Positions 26,090 to 33,064 of a stretch of 33,064 bases of DNA are shown piece by piece; within the stretch, counting starts at the first letter, position 1; every line of letters starts with the position of its first letter. The notes beneath the pieces were generated by a model. That model saw only the letters and a list, made by a program, of their open reading frames with translations, searched no databases and was not told the DNA's origin. Origin of the DNA: Streptococcus oralis (GTDB lineage Bacteria; Bacillota; Bacilli; Lactobacillales; Streptococcaceae); contig NZ_JUOS01000147.1 of NCBI RefSeq assembly GCF_001075875.1, positions 1-33,064 on the forward strand, in the 5' to 3' direction. Made by a program: the position numbers and the translations under genes.

Positions 26090-26100
26090 TCCTTTGTCAA
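26072..26100 (-). promoter_or_regulatory. nrdI promoter nested in a terminator
   Basis: TTGACA (26095-26100) and TACAAT (26072-26077) on the minus strand have a 17-base spacer. The -35 starts 3 bases after the preceding stop codon and the start point falls near 26065. Confidence 0.8.
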
Positions 26101-26103
26101 CTC

Positions 26104-26637
26104 TTAGGCCAGTTCTTCCTCTTCTTGAGCTTCTGTTAATTCTTTTTGCTGACGCCACATTTTATAGAAGACGATTGCTAAGAAGATAACATTGAGTACG
26201 ATCCCCAAAATAGCTGAACCTTTGGCACCAAGCTCCGCTCCCATACGGATGTTAGGGTCTGTAAAAAGTGAAACCGCATCCTGAACGCCGATAAAGTTGT
26301 AGATAGAACCAACGATGGCAACGAAGACATAAGCAAGATAAGTGTAGTTAGCCAATTGAAGGTTTTTACGAATAAGGAAAACCAAAGCCACAACAACCAG
26401 AATAACAGATAAGACAACCAAGAGAATGCTGAAGATAGAATGACCATGCTCCGATACCTTAATGGTGTAAGCAACGAGCTCCTTTGCATAAGTAGCATTA
26501 ACACCTGATGCTGATGTTTCTAGATTGCTCATACCCTCCGCAGTAGGTACTGGAGATATGATTCCAAATAGTGACATTGCTGAGAGTAAGGCTGAAAAAA
26601 TCAGTAATACCCATAGATAGATTGGTTTCTTTTTCAT
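26104..26637 (-). CDS. Membrane protein, 177 aa, unknown function
   Basis: From the ATG at 26637 (GGGGG eight bases upstream) the product has a first membrane segment or uncleaved signal anchor (residues 5-28), an external polar loop (29-65), two close membrane segments (about 67-115) and a fourth (about 138-160), ending in a Glu-rich cytoplasmic tail (EAQEEEELA). A TTG one codon earlier is less likely. It lies between the response-regulator gene and nrdI, each with separate transcription signals. I recognise no characterised family; a homologue occupies the same place in pneumococcus as I recall it. Confidence 0.8.
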   Translation of the reverse strand: MKKKPIYLWVLLIFSALLSAMSLFGIISPVPTAEGMSNLETSASGVNATYAKELVAYTIKVSEHGHSIFSILLVVLSVILVVVALVFLIRKNLQLANYTYLAYVFVAIVGSIYNFIGVQDAVSLFTDPNIRMGAELGAKGSAILGIVLNVIFLAIVFYKMWRQQKELTEAQEEEELA

Positions 26638-26666
26638 CAAAGCAACCCCCTTATGTTTTTTAGTTT

Positions 26667-26695
26667 ATTATAGCATATTTTAACAAGCAAAACAA
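26667..26695 (-). promoter_or_regulatory. Promoter of the 177-aa membrane protein gene
   Basis: TTGTTT (26690-26695) and TATAAT (26667-26672) on the minus strand are 17 bases apart, with TGC before the -10. It begins right after the response-regulator stop codon. Confidence 0.75.
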
Positions 26696-26698
26696 ATC

Positions 26699-27985
26699 TT
26701 ATAAGTTTGCTTCCACCTGTTTACGGTAGGCTTTAGGAGACTTCCCACATAGTTTTCGAAAGACCTTATAGAAATAACCAACATTACTGTAACCAACCGT
26801 ATAGCAAATGTCCTCAATACTATCATTTGTAGATAATAAGAGTTGCTGGGCGGCCTTGATGCGTTGCTTATTGAGAAGTTCAGCAAAGGTTGAATTGGTT
26901 TCCTTCTTGATTAGCTGGCCCAAATAAACGGGATTGATAAAGAGATCCTTGCTGATATCCTTGAGGGAAAGTTCTTTTTTGTAGTCTCTACCAATGACTT
27001 CAAGCACACTAACTACATTTTCATTCATGCGGTATTGGCCAAAGAAGGAAGTCAAGGTCTCTTTGGTATAAGCGACTAAGTCCTCAAAAGTTGTAATGGC
27101 ATGGATGTTCTTGACAATATCTGTCATGTCGTCTGCCTTCAAATGCTCAAAAAGATGGAAAACATCCATCACAAACTGAGTAAAGAGTTGCTTAGTAATG
27201 GATACCCTCGGTGTATTTTCAAGAACAATCTTCTCAAGTAAGGTCAACTCCTCGATAATCTGCTGGAGATTCCCCTGGATAATCACTCGATAAATGGGTT
27301 CGTAGTAAGAAAAGAGACTTTCAGACTGATCTAAATTGACCGAACCATAAAAGAGTGCCTTTTCTACATTAAATTTCCATTTTTCAAAGTTGGCTTGATA
27401 CGGTGCTTCAAAAGGCATGACCAACAAGCCCTCAAATTCCTGATCAGCAAGGACAATTTGCCAATCTTGCCCCAGAACGTAGTAAGGAATGACAAAATTC
27501 CCTTGTTTTTCCTTGGAAAGTCCGATCCACCAATTTTCTTTTTGGCTGAGATGAGCCTTGAATGCTTCTTCATCTAGTTGCTGACTCAATATTTCTGGCT
27601 CATGAGATTTTTCACCAAGCTGACTGGCAATCTTTTCAAGCAAGCGTTCAAGCTCAACCTTATCGACTGGTTTGACCAGATAATCAACGACATTGAGATT
27701 CATGGCTTTTTTGACATAGTCAAATTCTTGGTAGCCTGAAAGGAGGATATAGTATGCATTTGGCAACAACTCCTTCATCTCCCCAATCATCTCAAGCCCT
27801 GTCTTGTCAGGCATATTGACATCTGAAATGACAATATCGACGGGATGTTCTCGTACGTAGTCCAGAGCGTCGTCAGCATGATTGGCTGTTGCAACGACTT
27901 CCATATCCCATTTGTCAAAAGGAATCAAACGTTTGAGTCCTTCTGTAATCATGTACTCATCGTCAACTAAAAGTACTTTATACAT
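26699..27985 (-). CDS. YesN/AraC-type response regulator (TCS07-like)
   Basis: The 428-aa regulator has an N-terminal receiver domain (1-120) with the acidic pair Asp8-Asp9, phosphoacceptor Asp55 (ISDVNMPD), Ser83 and Lys at LVKPVD (about 106). A middle region of about 200 residues follows, then a C-terminal AraC-type double helix-turn-helix (about 325-428) starting near the ELSLKDISKDLFINPVYLGQLIKK stretch and ending CGKSPKAYRK. It is encoded 2 bases after the histidine kinase. The order matches pneumococcal TCS07, which has been linked to control of host-glycan metabolism; related YesM/YesN pairs regulate sugar uptake. No target operon is in the window. Confidence 0.93.
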   Translation of the reverse strand: MYKVLLVDDEYMITEGLKRLIPFDKWDMEVVATANHADDALDYVREHPVDIVISDVNMPDKTGLEMIGEMKELLPNAYYILLSGYQEFDYVKKAMNLNVVDYLVKPVDKVELERLLEKIASQLGEKSHEPEILSQQLDEEAFKAHLSQKENWWIGLSKEKQGNFVIPYYVLGQDWQIVLADQEFEGLLVMPFEAPYQANFEKWKFNVEKALFYGSVNLDQSESLFSYYEPIYRVIIQGNLQQIIEELTLLEKIVLENTPRVSITKQLFTQFVMDVFHLFEHLKADDMTDIVKNIHAITTFEDLVAYTKETLTSFFGQYRMNENVVSVLEVIGRDYKKELSLKDISKDLFINPVYLGQLIKKETNSTFAELLNKQRIKAAQQLLLSTNDSIEDICYTVGYSNVGYFYKVFRKLCGKSPKAYRKQVEANL

Positions 27986-27987
27986 CT

Positions 27988-29673
27988 TTATCCTTTCTCT
28001 TCATTTTGAATGGTGATTCGATAGCGAACACCTTCTTTTTCAACTGATTCTACATTGATATCATATCGGTCGCCAAAGTAGAGTACAAAGCGCTCATGCA
28101 CATTGACAATCCCAATGGACTGGCGTTTCCCACTATAATCCACCGTATGTTCAAAGGTTCTCTGAGCTAATTTAGCTTGGATCTCTGCTAGCTTATCAGC
28201 AGGCATTCCGCGTCCATTATCCGTAAGCAAAATCTCAACATAGCCATCTTTTTTCAAAGCCTTGATACTGATCACATTATCTGTACGTCGATGATCAACT
28301 CCGTGGGCAAAATAATTTTCCACCAAGGGTTGGAGGGTGAATTTTGGAATGCGCATTTCTTCCAATCCAGGGTCGATTTTAAATCCGTAAGCAATGGATT
28401 TTGGATAACGCACCATACAGAGATAACTGTACTTCCGACAAAATTCCACTTCTTGCTTTAATGTTGTTTCTCGCTCATCAGAGATGTTGTTACGCAAGAG
28501 ACTACTGAATTCGTAGATAATATCCGCTAATTCATTTTGATTCTCCATCACAGCATACATCCGCAAAAACTCCAGAGTATTGTACATGAAATGTGGATTT
28601 ATCTGAGCTTGTAGGGCACGCATATTTGCATCTTTTTGGCTCAGTTCAAGCTGATAAATATCATGGATATTTCTCTCCAATCGATCCAACATATCATTTG
28701 TTGTCTCAGCGATTAAAAGTAATTCCTGGTCTTTTTTCGTGAGATCAATTCTTTTTCCCTGCTCCCCTTGCGCAATATCATGGATTGTTTCCACTAGGTC
28801 AACAACCTGTGTTTGATACTTCGAAAATGTTTTTTTCAAGGTTACATATAAAATAACGATAAAGAGAAGACTCAAAGCAAGAATAAAGACAGAACTAGAG
28901 ATACTACCACTAAGGACATAACCTCGCGGAACAGCAACTTGAACCTGATAACCATGAGCAGTCTCGTCTTGCAACCATTCCTCTCGATCACTTTTTTCAC
29001 CTTGGTGAAACATTTCCGTTTCAAAAGGAGAGGTTATGCTCACAGCAATTGGGATATTTCCTCTGGTATTGTCAATAGCCTTATAAAAAACATCGGAAGA
29101 TACAGAAACATAAATAACTCCAAGAGCTTGATCCGATACGGGATCGGATACGGGAACGGCAAAACTATTAGCATCTGGCTTAAAGGCGTCTGCAGAAACC
29201 TTGTAACCACTACGATTGTCCCTAGTCGAAACATAAACTTCTGTCGAATCTTGCAAGACAATGGCTACACCCGTTACAAAATCATTGCGCACATAAAGGT
29301 CATCGATATTTTCATAAATGGATACAGAAATATAGGGTGATGCCTTACGCTCCAGTTGCCAATAGAAATAATCTGGTGTACTAAGGCTAAAATACTTATA
29401 AATTCCCTCGATTCGCGCTTGATTATCTACTAAACTTTGAGCTGAACGCGCTGACTCTCGATAGTAATACTCAACCTCACTCACCGTCCGAGTCAAAACC
29501 CGCTGGGAAACCTGTCTTGCTTCTTTTTCGCGACTATCCCAGTTTACATAGGAAATCAAAAGAGCAAAACTAGCAATGATGACAATCATCACCCAACTAT
29601 AGGTTCTAAGGAGCGAATGAAGCCAAAACTGTTTCATTCTATTTGGACGCCAATTTTTCATGAATGTTTTCAT
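27988..29673 (-). CDS. YesM-type sensor histidine kinase (TCS07-like)
   Basis: From the ATG at 29673 (GGAG seven bases upstream) the product is 561 aa. A first membrane helix (24-44) and a second (about 256-278) enclose an extracellular sensor domain of about 210 residues. A HAMP-like linker (280-335) leads to a His-kinase domain of the LytS/YesM type, with the phosphorylated histidine in INPHFMYNTLEF (His361), the N-box QPLVENYFAHG (about 448-458) and LTDNGRGM (483-490). The start overlaps the end of the DUF624 gene by 35 bases, coupling the two. A carbohydrate or glycan-derived signal is plausible by analogy with pneumococcal TCS07. Confidence 0.93.
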   Translation of the reverse strand: MKTFMKNWRPNRMKQFWLHSLLRTYSWVMIVIIASFALLISYVNWDSREKEARQVSQRVLTRTVSEVEYYYRESARSAQSLVDNQARIEGIYKYFSLSTPDYFYWQLERKASPYISVSIYENIDDLYVRNDFVTGVAIVLQDSTEVYVSTRDNRSGYKVSADAFKPDANSFAVPVSDPVSDQALGVIYVSVSSDVFYKAIDNTRGNIPIAVSITSPFETEMFHQGEKSDREEWLQDETAHGYQVQVAVPRGYVLSGSISSSVFILALSLLFIVILYVTLKKTFSKYQTQVVDLVETIHDIAQGEQGKRIDLTKKDQELLLIAETTNDMLDRLERNIHDIYQLELSQKDANMRALQAQINPHFMYNTLEFLRMYAVMENQNELADIIYEFSSLLRNNISDERETTLKQEVEFCRKYSYLCMVRYPKSIAYGFKIDPGLEEMRIPKFTLQPLVENYFAHGVDHRRTDNVISIKALKKDGYVEILLTDNGRGMPADKLAEIQAKLAQRTFEHTVDYSGKRQSIGIVNVHERFVLYFGDRYDINVESVEKEGVRYRITIQNEEKG

Positions 29674-30253
29674 AAACAGGCTCCAATAAATCACTAATAA
29701 AGAAATGCCACATTCCAACCCCTACAAAAATAATGAGTGCTGGCATATAGAAGCCAATGATGGCTAACAAGACGCTACCAAGAAGAACCTTGGCCACTGC
29801 TGACAAGCTCATAAAAATTCCGATAAAGGCTAGCTTTAAGGTATTTTGATAGGATAAGTCAAAATAAACTTGCATTTTTAAAGACACAGTATAGGCCAAA
29901 AATACCAAAGCTACCAGAAAGATATTTAAAAATGTTGCTGCCAAGTGGATAATGGTCTGATGCGGCAATTGGATCATGAGATACAAACCATAAATCAAGA
30001 TCAAGTCAAGTCCCATAAAGGTGTAGAAACTGAGATTGCTTTTAACAAAATTGCTCTTGTAAAGAGTCCAAGCCTCTTTAAAACCATAGGCACGGTATGA
30101 ATAGCCGTGTTCTGCAAATAAACTCATGAGAGTCGCACTAGCTGGCGCTATACCAAAGACTACTCCTCCTGCTAGTGTCAATAACCAAAAATAAACCGTT
30201 GCAATCATCCCCAAAAAGAAACGATGAAAGACTAGCTCAATAAAATTTCCCAC
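29639..30253 (-). CDS. YesL-like DUF624 membrane protein
   Basis: The product is 204 aa with about five membrane segments (roughly 15-45, 68-92, 100-125, 135-165 and 165-190) and resembles YesL/DUF624, a family commonly encoded beside YesM/YesN pairs and sugar transporters. I chose a GTG start at 30253: GGAGG lies six bases upstream, and the promoter sits between this codon and the upstream in-frame ATG at 30310. It is the first gene of the DUF624-kinase-regulator transcript. Its biochemical role is unknown; an accessory role in sensing is likely. Confidence 0.88.
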   Translation of the reverse strand: MGNFIELVFHRFFLGMIATVYFWLLTLAGGVVFGIAPASATLMSLFAEHGYSYRAYGFKEAWTLYKSNFVKSNLSFYTFMGLDLILIYGLYLMIQLPHQTIIHLAATFLNIFLVALVFLAYTVSLKMQVYFDLSYQNTLKLAFIGIFMSLSAVAKVLLGSVLLAIIGFYMPALIIFVGVGMWHFFISDLLEPVYENIHEKLASK

Positions 30254-30283
30254 GGTTTGCCTCCAAAAAAATAATCTAGAACT

Positions 30284-30312
30284 ATTATAACATATTTCAA
30301 GCGCTCTCAAAA
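30284..30312 (-). promoter_or_regulatory. Promoter of the DUF624-kinase-regulator operon
   Basis: TTTTGA (30307-30312) and TATAAT (30284-30289) on the minus strand are 17 bases apart, with TGT before the -10. Confidence 0.65.
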
Positions 30313-30591
30313 ATAGGAGGAGAGAAAAGGCAGTGAGAGTTGAACTTGCTACCTTTTAGAAGCAAGTTCGGAGCAGGTATCCATCCTTGTCAAATGGCCA
30401 AATGTTAGTTTATAAAGGATAAATATAATTGTTTAATAATGTTATTTGTGCTATAATAAATATAGATAGAGATACCGATTAATAATCAAAGAATAAAGGC
30501 TTTACCAAGGCAGATGGATATGTTTGAAAATTAGATAATTACTATTCAACTTATTTACTGGATTAACAAAATAACGAAAGGAGTTTGGACC
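30313..30591 (+). promoter_or_regulatory. Promoter region and long leader of the 50-aa protein gene
   Basis: A perfect 9-bp hairpin, GAACTTGCT / AGCAAGTTC, is at 30342-30369. Two plus-strand promoters follow: TTGTCA (30387) with TTATAA (30410), and TTGTTT (30429) with an extended -10 TATAAT (30452), each spaced 17 bases. The second would give a leader of about 128 bases before the start codon, which is long for a 50-codon gene. Confidence 0.6.
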
Positions 30592-30744
30592 ATGACTGTT
30601 TTTATTTTAAGAACTACCTTGTTTTTTGTTGTGCTTGGATTGAGTCTTTTCTCTGATAAATTGTTCAAACAACAATATGTAAAAATCGTAAAAATAATTT
30701 GCACTATAATCTTATTATTCGTTTCATTATCATATCTGTTCTAA
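30592..30744 (+). CDS. Small two-pass membrane protein, 50 aa, unknown
   Basis: An ATG at 30592 with AAAGGAG upstream opens a 50-codon frame, MTVFILRTTL to SLSYLF. Two hydrophobic stretches (residues 2-20 and 33-50) flank a short basic loop (SDKLFKQQYVK), giving a likely hairpin in the membrane with the loop in the cytoplasm. The gene has its own promoters, a long leader and a strong terminator, and is the only plus-strand gene in the right-hand 7 kb. Size and charge could fit a regulatory membrane peptide or a toxin-like peptide, but I recognise no family and see no antitoxin. Confidence 0.7.
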   Translation: MTVFILRTTLFFVVLGLSLFSDKLFKQQYVKIVKIICTIILLFVSLSYLF

Positions 30745-30752
30745 GTTATTTT

Positions 30753-30790
30753 AAGAATACAGGAATTTGTTTGTCCTGTATTCTTTTTTT
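30753..30790 (+). terminator. Terminator of the 50-aa protein gene
   Basis: AAGAATACAGGA pairs perfectly with TCCTGTATTCTT across 9 bases and is followed by more Ts. Confidence 0.92.
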
Positions 30791-30823
30791 CTCTATAAAA
30801 CGTGCATTGATAAAAACGAATAA

Positions 30824-30850
30824 CAAAAACACCCCGTTTATGCGGGGTGC
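30824..30850 (-). terminator. Terminator of the Gls24 operon
   Basis: On the minus strand CACCCCG pairs with CGGGGTG across 6 bases, followed by TTTTTG. It lies about 35 bases past the CsbD-like stop. Confidence 0.9.
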
Positions 30851-30883
30851 AGTAAAGAGAATTAAAAAGGTGATATAATCTAA

Positions 30884-31090
30884 TTATTTTTCTTCATCTT
30901 TATGAAGCATGTTTTTTACACCTTCAACGACACCTTCTACAGCATCTTTTGCATCTTCAGCAACTTCTTTCACTTTAGAAACAACTTTTTCAGCAGCTCC
31001 TTCTTTTTCAAGTTCTTTATCGCCGATCAATTTGCCAACGCCTTCTTTAACAGATCCTGCTGCTTGGTTTAATTTTTCTTCTGTAGACAT
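30884..31090 (-). CDS. CsbD family stress protein
   Basis: The 68-aa hydrophilic protein begins [24 protein letters not shown], the CsbD pattern of a short helix followed by Gly-Lys repeats, then a Lys/Glu/Val-rich amphipathic helix. CsbD-like proteins accumulate under general stress; their molecular role is not known. AGGAGGA lies upstream of the ATG. It is the last gene of the envelope-stress operon, 37 bases after the Asp23/Gls24 gene, and is followed by a strong terminator. Confidence 0.88.
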   Translation of the reverse strand: MSTEEKLNQAAGSVKEGVGKLIGDKELEKEGAAEKVVSKVKEVAEDAKDAVEGVVEGVKNMLHKDEEK

Positions 31091-31127
31091 AAGTATGTCC
31101 TCCTTTTATTTTTTTCTAAATTAGTAA

Positions 31128-31745
31128 TTATTGAACACGTGGTTCTGCTTTGGCTGCAGCGTCTTTAACAGTTTCAACACCTTGACCAACTTTTTCTTGA
31201 ACAAATTCAGCGCCTTCGCCAAGTTTTTCTTGTGCTACTGCAACACCTGAACCGATACCAGATTTCACTCTTGAGAATTGTTCTGACGCGAACTCGCCTG
31301 TTGATTCTGCCACGTCAGTTACACGATCTTGAAGGCTAACTGAGTCTGCTTCATGTTGTTCTTTAGTTTTGATGTCAACAACATTAACGTTAACTTCAAC
31401 TACTTCTAGATCAGTCATTTTTGCAACTTCTGATACGATAACGTCTTTGATTTCCTTGTATAGAGTTGGAACGTTTTTTCTGTACTCTACAATAACGTTC
31501 AAGTCAACTGCTACTTGTTCTTTACCAACTTCAACGTTAACACCGTGTGTTACATCGTTAGTATTGACAAGTTTTTCTGTAAGATTTGAGAAAAATCCGC
31601 CATCAACATGTAATAGTCCTGGGACTTTATCTAGTGAAAGGCCGATAATTTTTTGAATAACTTTATCTTCGTAAGTTAATTCTCCTCGAACATCTTTAGA
31701 AACAACATCTTGTTTTTCATTTGCATTTTTTTCTACGTTTGACAT
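31128..31745 (-). CDS. Asp23/Gls24 family envelope stress protein
   Basis: The 205-aa protein carries an Asp23 domain (about residues 15-125) with the typical GELTYEDKVIQKIIGLSLDK start, a GGFFSN loop and VDLNVIVEYRKNVP. The C-terminal 70 residues are a helical, Glu/Lys/Gln-rich tail with loose repeats around EKLGEGAEFVQEKVGQG. Asp23 in Staphylococcus is held at the membrane by AmaP, and Gls24 proteins of enterococci and streptococci respond to envelope and bile stress. The neighbouring amaP-like and DUF2273 genes support the same membrane-associated assembly here. AAAGGAG precedes the ATG. Confidence 0.93.
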   Translation of the reverse strand: MSNVEKNANEKQDVVSKDVRGELTYEDKVIQKIIGLSLDKVPGLLHVDGGFFSNLTEKLVNTNDVTHGVNVEVGKEQVAVDLNVIVEYRKNVPTLYKEIKDVIVSEVAKMTDLEVVEVNVNVVDIKTKEQHEADSVSLQDRVTDVAESTGEFASEQFSRVKSGIGSGVAVAQEKLGEGAEFVQEKVGQGVETVKDAAAKAEPRVQ

Positions 31746-31758
31746 ATGAAACTCCTTT

Positions 31759-31929
31759 TTATTTATTTAAATAATTCTTCTGTACATAGTATCCCAACCA
31801 AATTCCTAAAGCTCCACAAATTAAAACAAACATCGTTTTAAAGAAACCAAAGGATAGAATGAGGCAGGCTAGAATAATACCTACTACTCCACATAGGATT
31901 GGGTATTGATGTTTTTTAAACCATTCCAT
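31759..31929 (-). CDS. DUF2273 family small membrane protein
   Basis: An ATG at 31929 (AAGGAA upstream) opens a 56-aa frame beginning MEWFKKHQYP. Two hydrophobic helices (about 10-29 and 32-48) are separated by a single lysine-bearing turn, and the protein ends VQKNYLNK. This is the DUF2273 pattern of the Asp23/Gls24 operons, where such proteins lie between amaP and asp23. The gene is 13 bases before the Asp23/Gls24 start and 11 bases after amaP. Confidence 0.85.
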   Translation of the reverse strand: MEWFKKHQYPILCGVVGIILACLILSFGFFKTMFVLICGALGIWLGYYVQKNYLNK

Positions 31930-31940
31930 TTTTTACTTCC

Positions 31941-32504
31941 TTACTTTACACGACTAACAATTTTCTTAGCTGCTTTTTGAGGGTCATATTCTTTCACTGA
32001 AACTTCCAGTTTAACCTCTCGATCAATGCCAAAGAATTCTTTCAATCCTTGAGTAATTTCGTTTTGAACTACTTCAAATTTGTTAGCAATGTTATCTGAA
32101 AGAACAGTTGTACCTTCTACAGAAACGAAACATTTCTTTTTCCGAGTTTGTACTTTGATTTTAGGATCTTTAACTAACTTATGATCAAGAACCAAGCATC
32201 GAACAAATCCTTCGATAGCTGAATTTTTTAGTTTTAATTTATCGTCTTTAGTTCCAAGTTTTATTTCCAGATATTGTCTAGGATAAAACAGGATTACTAA
32301 GACCCATAATAAAACTAAGATAGACAGGCCTAGAAGCCCCCAAAATACATATCTAGCGAGATAATATTCAAATGATGTCTGTCGCCAGCTAGTCAATTGA
32401 ATTCCTAAATCACTAACCTGGTGATAATCTATCAAAATAGGAAGGAAAATTGTCAAGATTAAAATACAGAAAATAAGTAATAATATTTTCTTTGATTTTG
32501 ACAT
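31941..32504 (-). CDS. amaP: Alkaline shock response membrane anchor protein AmaP
   Basis: From the ATG at 32504 (AAAGGA eight bases upstream; the TTG at 32519 is less likely) the product is 187 aa. It has two membrane helices (about 6-27 and 52-75) and a cytoplasmic C-terminal domain (85-187) with a conserved VRCLVLDHKLVKDPKIKV stretch and an Asp23-like fold. AmaP anchors Asp23 to the membrane in Staphylococcus aureus. The position in the operon supports the same partner here. Confidence 0.9.
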   Translation of the reverse strand: MSKSKKILLLIFCILILTIFLPILIDYHQVSDLGIQLTSWRQTSFEYYLARYVFWGLLGLSILVLLWVLVILFYPRQYLEIKLGTKDDKLKLKNSAIEGFVRCLVLDHKLVKDPKIKVQTRKKKCFVSVEGTTVLSDNIANKFEVVQNEITQGLKEFFGIDREVKLEVSVKEYDPQKAAKKIVSRVK

Positions 32505-32590
32505 ATAAAATCCTTTCAATTAAAGCACTAAACTATAGGTTTACCCGTCAATACTAAATTTAAATCTATAGCTTATGATTGAGTAAAAAG

Positions 32591-32830
32591 TTAACCTTTT
32601 TTACCCAAAAGGAATGATACTACAGCGACAACAATCACCGCACCAGCAATCGATGGAATAATTGACATTCCCGCTAGAGAAGGTCCCCATGTCCCAAAAA
32701 GCGATTGGCCGACGGATGACCCAATTAAACCAGCAAAAATATTTGCAATGATTCCCATTGAACCACCTTTTTTAGTAATTGCTCCTGCAGCGAGACCGAT
32801 AAAACCTCCTACAATAATGGACCACAACAT
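32591..32830 (-). CDS. GlsB/YeaQ/YmgE family small membrane protein, first gene of the Gls24 operon
   Basis: The 79-aa protein starts at the ATG at 32830, with AAAGGAGGG ten bases upstream; codons further upstream lie in the leader. It has three glycine-rich membrane segments with GGFIGLAAGAI, GLIGSSVGQSLFG and GTWGPSLAGMSIIPSIAGA, and a short basic end (LLGKKG). It is related to the protein at 6403-6633 but clearly diverged. It leads the minus-strand operon GlsB, AmaP, DUF2273, Asp23/Gls24, CsbD; about 86 bases without a terminator separate it from amaP. Confidence 0.9.
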   Translation of the reverse strand: MLWSIIVGGFIGLAAGAITKKGGSMGIIANIFAGLIGSSVGQSLFGTWGPSLAGMSIIPSIAGAVIVVAVVSFLLGKKG

Positions 32831-32850
32831 AATATGCACCCTCCTTTCAC

Positions 32851-32870
32851 AACCCCAATATATTTGGGTT
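32851..32870 (-). promoter_or_regulatory. Hairpin at the 5' end of the Gls24 operon mRNA
   Basis: AACCCAA pairs with TTGGGGTT across a TATA-type loop, with one mismatch or bulge. It begins at the predicted start point (about 32870), so it would cap the mRNA 5' end and could affect stability. Confidence 0.5.
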
Positions 32871-32876
32871 AAATAT

Positions 32877-32905
32877 AGTATATCATAATGTGAGAGCGCA
32901 CACAA
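32877..32905 (-). promoter_or_regulatory. Promoter of the Gls24 envelope-stress operon
   Basis: TTGTGT (32900-32905) and TATACT (32877-32882) on the minus strand are 17 bases apart, with TG one base before the -10. Confidence 0.65.
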
Positions 32906-33010
32906 ATTATATGCTCACGAATATATGCTTTAATAAAATTGATGTTTGATTTTAAAAAACTACACGAAAAATGTAATTATTTAGTTAATTTTTATTGAAA
33001 TTGGCAAAAA

Positions 33011-33040
33011 GAAAAAACGCTTGAAATCAGCGTTTTTCTT
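33011..33040. terminator. Bidirectional terminator at the right edge
   Basis: AAAAACGCT (33013-33021) pairs perfectly with AGCGTTTTT (33029-33037). T-runs on both strands allow it to end a minus-strand gene lying beyond the window. Confidence 0.75.
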
Positions 33041-33064
33041 ATGTATTGATTCGTATTGAATGCT

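Noticed and set aside
29639..30310. Longer DUF624 protein starting at 30310
   Set aside because: The promoter -10 lies downstream of that ATG and the ribosome site fits the GTG at 30253.
30315..30369. tRNA-like sequence
   Set aside because: GAGTTGAAC looked like a reversed T-loop, but no T-stem, acceptor stem or anticodon arm can be formed. Only a 9-bp hairpin is real.
30868..30880. Plus-strand TATAAT downstream of the CsbD-like gene
   Set aside because: No -35 and no plus-strand gene follows; likely chance in AT-rich DNA.

Overview
The window is chromosomal DNA of a low-GC Firmicute, almost certainly a Streptococcus of the mitis group. Reasons: rpsL-rpsG-fusA followed by polC and pepS, the mutS (hexA)-argR/argS block, a TCS07-type YesM/YesN two-component system next to nrdI, and close similarity of the core proteins to what I remember of pneumococcal and oral streptococcal sequences. 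The species cannot be fixed from the sequence alone. There is no rRNA, tRNA, CRISPR array, intact insertion sequence or prophage.

Layout. 1-3500: a two-gene membrane operon (a DUF308/HdeD-like protein with a C-terminal domain resembling a permuted papain fold, then an AI-2E-family transporter), bracketed by two near-identical terminator repeats and a possible integrase scar. 3500-6260: a DUF6287-type lipoprotein, queA, and a LysR regulator whose mRNA looks leaderless. 6400-13180, all minus strand: polC, an Imm26-like protein, a 50-aa protein, pepS and a GlsB-like protein, probably co-transcribed in part. 13290-16730: fusA with its own promoter, then rpsG and rpsL behind a strong promoter with a structured leader. 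16800-17800, plus strand: a LytTR regulator and a DUF3021 membrane protein, with tandem direct repeats at the promoter. 17838-22700: mutS and argR (minus) divergent from argS (plus).

22700-23400 holds no gene. It contains an array of five related two-hairpin modules of about 82 bases. Stem sequences change between modules while pairing is kept, and a 15-base linker and a GTCG tail are conserved. I recognise no family for it, and it is the best candidate for something undescribed. 23480-25480: two small membrane proteins and an Nramp-family transporter that lacks the usual metal-binding motifs. 25561-30253, minus strand: nrdI, a membrane protein, the YesN/YesM two-component pair and a YesL-like DUF624 protein. 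30592-30744: an isolated 50-aa membrane protein with its own promoter and terminator. 30884-32830, minus strand: a Gls24/Asp23 envelope-stress operon (GlsB, AmaP, DUF2273, Asp23/Gls24, CsbD).

How the genes work together: core information processing (translation, replication, mismatch repair, arginyl-tRNA charging) is interleaved with envelope-stress and signalling genes. Two compact regulatory units, LytTR-DUF3021 and the TCS07-like pair with DUF624, pair a regulator with a membrane partner. Most start sites were chosen by ribosome binding sites and by promoter positions. Promoters and terminators were read by eye.
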